Shown here: positions 8,122 to 14,510 of the stretch, one piece after another
Position numbering within the stretch: the stretch's first letter is position 1
Layout of the letters: each line of letters opens with the position of its first letter
Assembly (NCBI GenBank): GCA_013814015.1
Contig: JACCQS010000399.1
Coordinates: 1 to 14,510, forward strand
Length of the DNA: 14,510 nt
From: Geodermatophilaceae bacterium
GTDB taxonomy: Bacteria; Actinomycetota; Actinomycetes; Mycobacteriales; Geodermatophilaceae
Direction of reading: 5' to 3'
Notes under the pieces: model-generated
Seen by the model: the letters and a program-made list of their open reading frames with translations, nothing else
Databases searched by the model: none
Told to the model about the DNA's origin: nothing
Made by a program: the position numbers and the translations under genes

Positions 8122-9189
8122 GTGACAGCCGCCCCGCACAGCCGGGTCGTTGCACGTCAGGACGCTGCGCAACGAGGCGGCGCGGCGGACTCTGACGGCG
8201 CCCACCGTGCCCGCCAGGGCGCCGTTCCCCTGAACGAGGCTCGCGAGATCGCTACCCGGATCGCCAACAACATCGAGCGGGTGATCGAGGGCAAGCCCGA
8301 CATCGTCCGACTGGCCCTGGTCGTCATGCTGGCCGAGGGCCATCTGCTGATCGAGGACGTCCCCGGCGTCGGGAAGACCAAGCTCGCCAAGGCCCTGGCC
8401 CGCTCGATCGACTGTTCGGTTCGCCGGCTGCAGTTCACCCCTGACCTGCTGCCCAGCGACGTGACCGGGGTGAGCGTCTACAACCAGGACACCCGCGACT
8501 TCGAATTCAAGCCCGGTGCGGTTTTCGCCAACCTGGTGGTCGGTGACGAGATCAACCGTGCCTCTCCCAAGACCCAGTCCGCGCTGCTGGAGTGCATGGA
8601 GGAGCGTCAGGTCACCGTCGATGGGACGACGTACTACCTGGAGAGCCCGTTCATGGTGGTGGCCACTCAAAACCCGATCGAGATGGAGGGCACCTATCCC
8701 CTGCCCGAAGCTCAGCGCGACCGATTCACCGCCCGGGTCTCGATGGGCTACCCGGACACCCGTGCTGAGCTGGCGATGCTCTCCGGCCACGCCGACCACG
8801 ACCCGCTGGAGGACCTGCGTCCGGTCTCGAATGCCGCGGAGGTACGCAGCGTCATCGCCGCCGTGGCTGGCGTCTTCGTCTCTCCCGCGGTGTCGAGTTA
8901 TGTCGTCGAACTGGTCGCCGCGACCCGCCGCAGCTCGGAGCTGCGTCTCGGTGGGTCACCGCGGTCGAGCCTGCAACTGCTGCGCTCGGCGAAGGCCGTG
9001 GCGGCGTTGGCCGGCCGGGAGTACGTGCTGCCCGACGACGTGCAGCAACTTGTCGGGCCGGTGCTCTGTCATCGGGTGATTCTCACGCCGGAGGCCCAGA
9101 TCGCCCGGCGCAGCGCCAACGACATCGTTGCCGACTGCCTGAAGCGAGTTCCGGTGCCGCGCAACGCGCCGGACGCGACGGCCAGCTGA
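8122..9189 (+). CDS. MoxR-family AAA+ ATPase
   Basis: Cytoplasmic AAA+ ATPase of the MoxR class, thought to act as a chaperone or activator of partner proteins, often ones with DUF58 or VWA domains. It has 355 residues. Walker A is DVPGVGKTK (about 79-87), Walker B VVGDEINRAS (139-148), sensor 1 ATQNP (181-185) and the arginine-finger region EAQRDRF (196-202). A helical lid domain follows. The C-terminal part with RSSLQLLRSAKAVAAL and YVLPDDV is typical of MoxR. The first 35 residues are a low-complexity Ala/Arg/Gly extension not typical of the family, but GTG 8122 has a strong ribosome-binding site. The gene is divergent from mraZ and is followed after 41 bases by the DUF58 gene, its usual partner. 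Confidence 0.95.
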   Translation: MTAAPHSRVVARQDAAQRGGAADSDGAHRARQGAVPLNEAREIATRIANNIERVIEGKPDIVRLALVVMLAEGHLLIEDVPGVGKTKLAKALARSIDCSVRRLQFTPDLLPSDVTGVSVYNQDTRDFEFKPGAVFANLVVGDEINRASPKTQSALLECMEERQVTVDGTTYYLESPFMVVATQNPIEMEGTYPLPEAQRDRFTARVSMGYPDTRAELAMLSGHADHDPLEDLRPVSNAAEVRSVIAAVAGVFVSPAVSSYVVELVAATRRSSELRLGGSPRSSLQLLRSAKAVAALAGREYVLPDDVQQLVGPVLCHRVILTPEAQIARRSANDIVADCLKRVPVPRNAPDATAS

Positions 9190-9230
9190 ACGCCACCGGC
9201 GTGATTCAGACAGATCCGGCCTGACCTGAG

Positions 9231-10643
9231 ATGCGCAAGCTCTGGGACAACCTGACGATTCGCGGCAATTGCCTTGTGGCCGCCGGAATTGCTCTGGTCC
9301 TCACCGGTATCACGCTGGGCGAGTCCGGCCTGCTGCGGGCTGCCATCTTTGCTCTCGCTGTTCCGCTGGTCGCCTCGCTGTTTGTGGGGCGCAACAGGTT
9401 CCGGCTTTCCTCGGCTAGATCGATCCTGCCCAGCCGCACGCCGGTCGGCCAGCCGGCCACCATCGTCCTACGGGTGACCAACCGCGCCGAACAGCGCAGC
9501 GGGCTGCTCCAGCTGGACGACTCGGTTCCGCACGTCCTGGGTGCCCATGCCCGATTCGTCGTCGACCGGCTCGCGCCCGGCGCCAGCGTCGAACTGGCCT
9601 ACGAGGTGGAGTCGGCCCTGCGAGGTCGGTTCGCGATCGGTCCACTGCGGTTGAAGCTGAGCGATCCGTTCGGCCTGGTCGAACGTAGCCGCGGCTTCGC
9701 AGCCACCGACGTGCTCACCATTGTCCCTGTCGTGCACCCACTTCCGGGGGTGGGGTTGGGCGGGGCCTACTCAACCGGTGGGGAAAGCAGCTCGCGGTCT
9801 GTGTCCATCCAGGGCGAGGACGACGCCGCGACCCGTGAGTTCCGCAGCGGTGACGACCTCCGCAAGGTGCACTGGCGCTCCACCGCGCGGATCGGCAAGC
9901 TGATGGTCCGTCGTGAGGAACAGCCGTGGCAGACCAGATCGGCCATGCTGCTGGATACCCGCAGCACCGCCCATCGCGGAGCGGGAATGAGCGGCAGCTT
10001 TGAGTGGTCGGTCAGCGCCGCGGCCAGCGTCGGAGACCACTTGAGCCGGTTGGGCTACAGCCTGCGGCTGTTCACCGACGGCGGAGAGATCCATGGTGTG
10101 TCGGGTCTTGCTGCCCGGGACGCCTTGCTGGATCAACTCGCCGTCATCCGTACGTCGACCATCCGCACCCTGGACCACGGCGTGAATGAGTTGCGCCAGG
10201 CCGGAGAGGACGGGCTGTTGGTCTGCGTGCTCGGCGAGGCGACCCCGGACGACGCAGCCGCGCTGATCCGCGGCCGGTCCTCGACCTCGACCTCGATCGC
10301 CGTGCTGTCCGACGTGGCCAGCTACGACTCCGGTGCCCCACGTCGCCGAGTGCGATCCGGTTCGTCGGCTTCCTCGCCCTACCGAGAGGCCGACCGCGAC
10401 AGCCCTCCGGGCGCCGGTCCGGTCACTGCGACGACGTCAACGACGGCAGAGCCGAGCCAGCTGGTGCTGGCCACTGCTGGAGTGTTCCGGCGAGCCGGTT
10501 GGCGGGTCGTGATCGTGCCGAGCGGCGTCACCATCACAGACGCCTGGGCGCAGGCGGGGGTCACCGCCTTCGGCTACAGCGGGACAGCGGCTTCATCCGA
10601 GGGCTCCGGCGGAACCCGTCTGACGACAGCGGGGACGCCGTGA
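9231..10643 (+). CDS. DUF58 domain membrane protein
   Basis: Protein of unknown function that regularly accompanies MoxR ATPases; DUF58 resembles part of a von Willebrand A fold, and the protein is presumed to be a MoxR client. It has 470 residues. Two hydrophobic segments (about 13-30 and 33-52) anchor it. A beta-rich region (about 70-145) contains LSDPFGLVERSR. The DUF58 signature REFRSGDDLRKVHWRSTAR is at about 202-220, followed by GKLMVRREE. From about 348 to 406 the chain is rich in Ser, Thr, Arg and Pro and is probably a disordered linker; a short alpha/beta segment then resumes (LVLATAGVFRRAGWRVVIV). ATG 9231 has only a weak ribosome-binding site. The stop overlaps the next gene's GTG (GTGA). 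Confidence 0.92.
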   Translation: MRKLWDNLTIRGNCLVAAGIALVLTGITLGESGLLRAAIFALAVPLVASLFVGRNRFRLSSARSILPSRTPVGQPATIVLRVTNRAEQRSGLLQLDDSVPHVLGAHARFVVDRLAPGASVELAYEVESALRGRFAIGPLRLKLSDPFGLVERSRGFAATDVLTIVPVVHPLPGVGLGGAYSTGGESSSRSVSIQGEDDAATREFRSGDDLRKVHWRSTARIGKLMVRREEQPWQTRSAMLLDTRSTAHRGAGMSGSFEWSVSAAASVGDHLSRLGYSLRLFTDGGEIHGVSGLAARDALLDQLAVIRTSTIRTLDHGVNELRQAGEDGLLVCVLGEATPDDAAALIRGRSSTSTSIAVLSDVASYDSGAPRRRVRSGSSASSPYREADRDSPPGAGPVTATTSTTAEPSQLVLATAGVFRRAGWRVVIVPSGVTITDAWAQAGVTAFGYSGTAASSEGSGGTRLTTAGTP

Positions 10644-13021
10644 CCGCTGGCACCGCGACTCTCGGGCAGCTGACCCAGAACGGGCCGGTGCGGCGACCTG
10701 GAACCGTCGCCGACGACTCCATCCTCGCCGGGCGGCGGTCGCTACGCATGGGTTTGGCCTGCGGTTGTGCCACGCTGCTGACCAGCGCCGCGCTGCTGCC
10801 GGTCTTCGTCAACGTCGGCTGGCTGCCGTCGGTGGCCGTCATGGTGGTCGTCGTGACGGCGACCGGTATCGGCGTCCGCGCTCTACCGCGGCTGGCCGGG
10901 TTGGCGCCGCTTGCCCAATTGGTGGCCGGCTTCGTGCTGCTGACCCTGATCTTCAGTCAGGAGTTGGCCTTTGGTGTGATCCCGACGGCGAGCAGCACCA
11001 GGATTCTCTGGTCGGTACTCGGTGAAGGGCTGCTGGACGTGCAGGCGCAGGCCGCGCCGGCGTTGCTGCTGGAAGGGCTGGTCGCCCTGACCACGCTGGC
11101 GATCGGTGGCATGGCGATTCTCGTCGAGTTCCTCGTCATACGGTTGCGCCGCGCGGCCTTGGGTGGTCTGGCGCTGTTGGTGGTCTACCTGGTGCCGGTT
11201 GCCACCTTGATCGGCTCGATCAGCCTGATCAGCTTTCTCGGTCCAGCGGTGGGCTACCTCGTGTTGCTCTACGCCGACGGTCGTGACGGGGTGACCCGAT
11301 GGGGCCGCAGCGTCACTCCTGGCGGGCATCGATCCCTGCCCGGTCTGGTCACCGCGTCCCAGGTCGCGTTGGGCGCGGTCAGCCTGGGCCTGGTCCTGCC
11401 CCTGATCATCCCTACCTGGCCGGAAGGGCTGCTCGGACAGCAGTTCGGGGGTGGTAGCGGAGCCGGCCCAGGCACGTCGTTGAGCCCGTTGGCCCGCTTG
11501 CAGGGCGAACTCACCCTGCCCGAGAGCCGGGATCTGCTCCGGTTCGAGACAAGCATCGACGACCCGTTCTACCTGCGCTCGGTGGCTCTGGACACCTACG
11601 GGCCCGACGGCTGGTCGGTGGCCAACCTGGACAGCCAGGTGCAGGTCGCCGGCGACGGGCTGCTGACCCGGCTGCCTGGCCCACAGAACCTGCAGAGCTT
11701 CACCGCCGACATCACCGTGCTCGAGCACGACGACCGTTTCCTGCCGGTCTTTGCCTCGCCGCAGACGATAGAGGTTCCCGGCGATTGGCGTTTCGACGAG
11801 AACAGCGGGACCGTGTTCAGCCGCGACGACACCACGGCGGGATTGGAGTACTCGATACGGGCCCAGCGACCCGATCCGACCACGACGCAGCTCGCCCGGG
11901 CGCCAGACCTGGATCCGGACAACCCGGTGCAGGTCGATTTCACCGCGCTCCCGAGCGGCTTGGACCCCGCCGTCGCGGCCCTTGTCGATTCCCTGGTCGC
12001 GCAGGCCGGCGGAGGCGGCCCGTACGAACGGGCCGTGGCGATCAACAACTATCTGACCGACGGCGAGAACGGCTTCCTCTACAGCCTCACCACTGAACCA
12101 GGCACGAGCAGTGACGACCTGGTCAACTTCCTGAACAACAAGCGGGGCTATTGCGAGCAGTACGCCGCTGCGATGGCGGTCATGCTCCGTGCTGCCGGAG
12201 TCCCGGCACGCGTCGTGCTCGGTTACACACCCGGCACTTTCGAAGACGGTGTGTGGACGGTCACCACCGATGACGCGCATGCGTGGGCGGAGGCCTACAT
12301 CAGCGGACTGGGTTGGCTGCCGTTCGACCCGACGCCGATCGGACCAGGCCGCGCCGTCGAGCTCAGTTATGCCCCACGGGCCGACAGCATCCCCGATGAG
12401 CAGGAGACCTCGGCAGCCCCCAGCGCGTCGCCCGGACAACTTCCCGGGGGACCCGCGGCCCAATTCGATGAGAGCCTCAGCGATCCGAACACCTTCAACC
12501 GGACCGCGGTGCAGGAGGGCGTCAACTGGATACCCATTGCGGTCGGCGGCGGACTGCTGCTTGTGCTCGCCGGGTTGATCACCCCTGCGCTGATCCGGAT
12601 GCGCACCCGACTCAGTCGAAGCCGCCTGGTCGGCCGCAGTCGGGCCGCACCCGGTGCCCATGCCGCCTGGGACGAACTCCTCGACACAGCGACTGACCTC
12701 GGCCTGACCAGCCGCCAGGACGAGACCCCGCGCATGCTGGCCCGTCGGTTGGCCCGCGACGCGATGTTCGACGCGGAGAGCGCGGTCGCCGTACGCGACA
12801 TAGCCCTTGCCGAGGAACGTGCCCGGTACGCGCCCGAGTCCGTGGCCCTGGCGCGGTCGGTCGATCTCGCACCCCCGCTGCGCTCGGCCCGGCGTGCTCT
12901 TGGTCGACACGCCGGACGACGACAGCGCCTGCGAGCACGGGTGCTGCCCGCTTCGACGGTGAATCGGTTGCGACCGTCCACGCGCTCGGCTCGACGCAAG
13001 TCTCGGCCGCCCAGTCGCTGA
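10640..13021 (+). CDS. Membrane transglutaminase-like protein (DUF3488 / Transglut_core / DUF4129 layout)
   Basis: Polytopic membrane protein with an extracytoplasmic transglutaminase-like cysteine domain; the substrate is unknown, but the MoxR-DUF58 context suggests an envelope role. It has 793 residues. Several hydrophobic segments lie at about 37-58, 62-79, 88-112, 140-168, 174-210 and 236-258 (DUF3488-like). A large soluble part follows. The catalytic triad is visible: Cys505 in KRGYCEQYA, His547 in DDAHAWAEAY and Asp563 in PFDPTP. One helix (about 630-652) brings the chain back to a basic cytoplasmic tail with a DUF4129-like stretch (AAWDELLDTATDLGL, about 675-689). The open frame extends upstream to 10499 inside the DUF58 gene. 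I choose GTG 10640 because of the GTGA overlap with the DUF58 stop; the longer start would overlap by 145 bases and adds only Arg/His-rich shadow sequence. Confidence 0.92.
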   Translation: MTAGTATLGQLTQNGPVRRPGTVADDSILAGRRSLRMGLACGCATLLTSAALLPVFVNVGWLPSVAVMVVVVTATGIGVRALPRLAGLAPLAQLVAGFVLLTLIFSQELAFGVIPTASSTRILWSVLGEGLLDVQAQAAPALLLEGLVALTTLAIGGMAILVEFLVIRLRRAALGGLALLVVYLVPVATLIGSISLISFLGPAVGYLVLLYADGRDGVTRWGRSVTPGGHRSLPGLVTASQVALGAVSLGLVLPLIIPTWPEGLLGQQFGGGSGAGPGTSLSPLARLQGELTLPESRDLLRFETSIDDPFYLRSVALDTYGPDGWSVANLDSQVQVAGDGLLTRLPGPQNLQSFTADITVLEHDDRFLPVFASPQTIEVPGDWRFDENSGTVFSRDDTTAGLEYSIRAQRPDPTTTQLARAPDLDPDNPVQVDFTALPSGLDPAVAALVDSLVAQAGGGGPYERAVAINNYLTDGENGFLYSLTTEPGTSSDDLVNFLNNKRGYCEQYAAAMAVMLRAAGVPARVVLGYTPGTFEDGVWTVTTDDAHAWAEAYISGLGWLPFDPTPIGPGRAVELSYAPRADSIPDEQETSAAPSASPGQLPGGPAAQFDESLSDPNTFNRTAVQEGVNWIPIAVGGGLLLVLAGLITPALIRMRTRLSRSRLVGRSRAAPGAHAAWDELLDTATDLGLTSRQDETPRMLARRLARDAMFDAESAVAVRDIALAEERARYAPESVALARSVDLAPPLRSARRALGRHAGRRQRLRARVLPASTVNRLRPSTRSARRKSRPPSR

Positions 13022-13091
13022 GTCGCGCACCTGCGGTAGTAAGCCGGTCCAGTCGCGTTGTCGGCCGGCGGCTTGGGGCCGCTTCGTTGAG

Positions 13092-13203
13092 TACACAAGG
13101 CGCAGCACCGGGATCGGGTACGCGGCCCCCGTCCGCATTGCCCGCCGGTGGTGATGGGGTCTCACTCCAATACGAAGGACGCAGCACCAGCAGGCGCTAC
13201 GCG
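13092..13203. repeat. Imperfect 33-bp direct repeat (13092-13124 and 13171-13203)
   Basis: The two ungapped 33-base units start 79 bases apart and agree at 23 positions. They share TAC at the left end, CGCAGCACC in the middle and TACGCG at the right end. They lie in the 285-base spacer between the transglutaminase gene and the DUF222 remnant. Function is unknown, and chance similarity is possible. I see nothing else of note in this spacer upstream of 13271. Confidence 0.3.
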
Positions 13204-13270
13204 CACCGTTGCATCGCCGGCCGGCGGATCCGTTCTTCGCCAGACTCTTTGGCTGATTCCTCGTATTCGC

Positions 13271-13299
13271 TTGCGTCACAGCCGGTTACCGGCTATACT
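13271..13299 (+). promoter_or_regulatory. Promoter of the DUF222/HNH remnant (leaderless)
   Basis: TTGCGT (13271-13276), a 17-base spacer and TATACT (13294-13299). The -10 is one base from TATAAT and fits TAnnnT. Its last base lies 7 bases before ATG 13307, so transcription would start at or next to the start codon, giving a leaderless mRNA, which is common in actinobacteria. No ribosome-binding site stands before the ATG, in agreement with this. Confidence 0.7.
13280..13294. repeat. 15-bp palindrome in the promoter spacer
   Basis: AGCCGGT-T-ACCGGCT: two perfect 7-base arms around one central base. It covers the whole second part of the -35/-10 spacer and touches the first base of the -10. 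It could be a second operator; nothing in the window names a binding protein. Confidence 0.5.
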
Positions 13300-13314
13300 C
13301 GAACACATGTTCGA
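13299..13314. promoter_or_regulatory. SOS (LexA) box over the start codon of the DUF222/HNH remnant
   Basis: TCGAAC-ACAT-GTTCGA, a perfect 6-4-6 palindrome. It equals the mycobacterial consensus TCGAAC-N4-GTTCGA and contains the Gram-positive core GAAC-N4-GTTC. It begins at the last base of the -10 hexamer and includes ATG 13307-13309 and the presumed transcription start, an ideal place for repression. Genes of the 13E12 (DUF222/HNH) family in Mycobacterium tuberculosis are known to include members with LexA sites, so this is consistent with family regulation. lexA itself is not in the window. Confidence 0.85.
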
Positions 13315-14472
13315 TGCGGTGACCTGCAGCTGGGCCGTCGCTCGGTGGGCCGGGTGGAACTGATCGACCGGATCGGTGCTTGGGAGAAGCTGCGGGCCTG
13401 GGCCGAGGCCGGTCAACTCGCCGAGATCGCCGACATCGCACTGCGCCGCCGCCACACCGACGAACTGGAACGCGCCGACCGCGGCGGACACGGTGCACCC
13501 GGCCAGCTGATGGAATTCGTCGTCGACGAGATCGCCCTGGCCGCCCGGACCAGCCGGGTCGCCGCCGCCCACCGCCTCGACCTGGCCCACGACCTCACCG
13601 GCACCCTTCCCGCAGTGTTCACCGCCCTGCAGACTCACAGCATTGACCTGATCCGGTCCCGGATCAGCACCGAGGGCACCGCAGCCTCGACAAACACCTC
13701 CGGGTCGCCGTCGCCGACACGGCGCTGGCCAAAGCCCCCACCCAGGCGCCCAGCACGCCGCGCGCCGCGGTCGCCCGAGCCGTGCACATTCTCGATCCCA
13801 CCGGAACCGAGGAAAGGCACAAGGCCGACCTGACCGACCGGCGGATCACCCTCACCCCGCGCGAGAACGGAATGAGCGAACTCTGGGCGTCCCTACCCGC
13901 CGACCGGGCCGCCGCCGACACCGGCCACGGCTGCGCCACTCCGACCGGGACTGCACAACCCGCGAAACCAGCCCAAACCCCCGCAGGCACCCGAGACCGC
14001 GACCCGCCCCGCGACCCGGCCCGCGAGCCGACAGCCACACCCCGGCCGCCGGACCCACCGGCCACCGGCCTGGGCCCAGGTCCAAGTCGTACTCCCAGCG
14101 AACCTGCTCACCCGGAACCGGCCCGAACCGGCCGAACTCCCGGCTACGGCCCGATCCCCACCTCGATGGCCTACCAGATCGCCGCCGACGCCACCTGGCA
14201 ACGACTGCTCACCGACCCCGCCACCGGCGCCCTGACCGACATCGGCCGCACCCACTACACACCACCCCATCCCCTACCCAGCCGGGCCCACCGCCGACTA
14301 CAACCTCGCCGGCCCATGCCGACACCACCACCGACTCAAACAACACCCCCGATGGCACGCCAGCCTCCAACCCAACGCCCGAATGACCTGGACCACCCCC
14401 ACCGGACACACCCCCACCACCCACCCACCACAGCCCTTCGAACCCGCGCAGCCCGACCCGCCACCCTTCTGA
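13307..14472 (+). pseudogene. DUF222 / HNH endonuclease family gene ('13E12 repeat' type), decayed by frameshifts and deletions
   Basis: Remnant of a multicopy actinobacterial family with an N-terminal DUF222 helical domain and a C-terminal HNH nuclease domain. The pieces are collinear but in different frames. ATG 13307 reads MFDAV and then hits a stop at 13361-13363. From about 13321 a second frame gives RRSVGRVELIDRIGAWEKL to SRISTEGTAA (near 13683). A third, from about 13686, gives LDKHLRVAVADTALAKAP to GMSELWASLPADRAAA (near 13910). From about 14070 another gives QVQVVLPANLLTRN. From about 14145 another gives YGPIP...TWQRLLTDPATGALTDIGRTHYTPP. The last, from about 14269, gives IPYPAGPT...CRHHHRLKQHPRW to the TGA at 14470. 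The expected C-x4-C and DLDH core of the HNH site is missing between HYTPP and IPYP, so the nuclease should be inactive. Sequencing error could explain single shifts but not the missing core. Confidence 0.88.
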
Positions 14473-14485
14473 GCGAGGCGGCCCG

Positions 14486-14498
14486 CCACCGACGGTGG
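14486..14498 (+). terminator. Short hairpin after the DUF222/HNH remnant
   Basis: CCACC-GAC-GGTGG, a 5-bp stem with a 3-base loop, 13 bases after the stop codon. No T-run follows before the window ends. It is a weak candidate at best. Confidence 0.2.
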
Positions 14499-14510
14499 GC
14501 AGCTGGGCAG

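Noticed and set aside
9190..9202. ACGCC-ACC-GGCGT hairpin directly after the moxR stop
   Set aside because: 5-bp stem, no T-tract, and only 28 bases before the next gene of the same operon; not a credible terminator.
13068..13082. GCGGC-TTGGG-GCCGC hairpin 46 bases after the transglutaminase stop, a possible terminator
   Set aside because: The stem is only 5 bp and no T-run follows; such stems are frequent by chance in this GC-rich DNA.
10883..13279. Long open frame of 798 codons on the minus strand opposite the transglutaminase gene
   Set aside because: It is an antisense shadow: Gln/Arg/Gly-rich with no recognisable domain, and the plus strand encodes a clear protein with a catalytic triad.
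13087..13833. Single 248-codon open frame starting with TTG, covering the first part of the DUF222 gene
   Set aside because: Its first 75 or so codons are unrelated spacer and promoter; the conserved start MFDAV is in another frame at ATG 13307 and the tail after 13683 is out of frame.
1..14510. tRNA, rRNA, CRISPR array, insertion sequence or prophage
   Set aside because: I saw no cloverleaf-like gene, no regularly spaced identical repeats, no transposase and no phage genes.

Overview
The window is GC-rich DNA from an actinomycete. It carries the start of a division and cell wall (dcw) cluster on the minus strand, next to a divergent plus-strand operon for a MoxR ATPase, a DUF58 protein and a membrane transglutaminase. 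Evidence for the taxon is the high G+C, the frequent GTG starts, the gene order mraZ-rsmH-ftsL-ftsI-murE-murF-mraY, a diaminopimelate-type MurE, a DUF222/HNH ('13E12'-type) gene and a mycobacterial-type SOS box. A propionibacterial or related lineage is my guess from the gene neighbourhood; it is not shown by the sequence.

Minus strand, read from 7961 down to 1: an MraZ operator, mraZ, rsmH (mraW), an ftsL-like gene, ftsI (PBP2/PBP3-type transpeptidase), murE, murF and mraY. mraY runs off the window edge. From rsmH onward the genes touch or overlap, which suggests one co-translated unit. RsmH methylates 16S rRNA. MurE, MurF and MraY make the UDP-MurNAc-pentapeptide and lipid I. FtsL and FtsI act at the septum. 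MraZ probably represses the whole set from five GTGG repeats spaced exactly 10 bp apart in front of its own gene.

Plus strand, 8122-13021: moxR, DUF58 gene and transglutaminase gene, the last two overlapping by GTGA. This is a widespread envelope-associated trio. The AAA+ ATPase probably acts as a chaperone for the DUF58 protein, and the transglutaminase-like domain lies outside the membrane. The substrate is unknown.

Plus strand, 13022-14510: a 285-base spacer, then a DUF222/HNH endonuclease-family gene that has decayed by several frameshifts and at least one in-gene deletion that removes the nuclease core. Its control region is intact: a -35/-10 pair with 17-bp spacing, a palindrome filling the spacer, and a perfect SOS (LexA) box that overlaps the start codon of what looks like a leaderless transcript. 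I see no tRNA, rRNA, CRISPR array, insertion sequence or prophage. The dcw part is ordinary. The most notable items are the MraZ operator and the SOS-controlled gene remnant.
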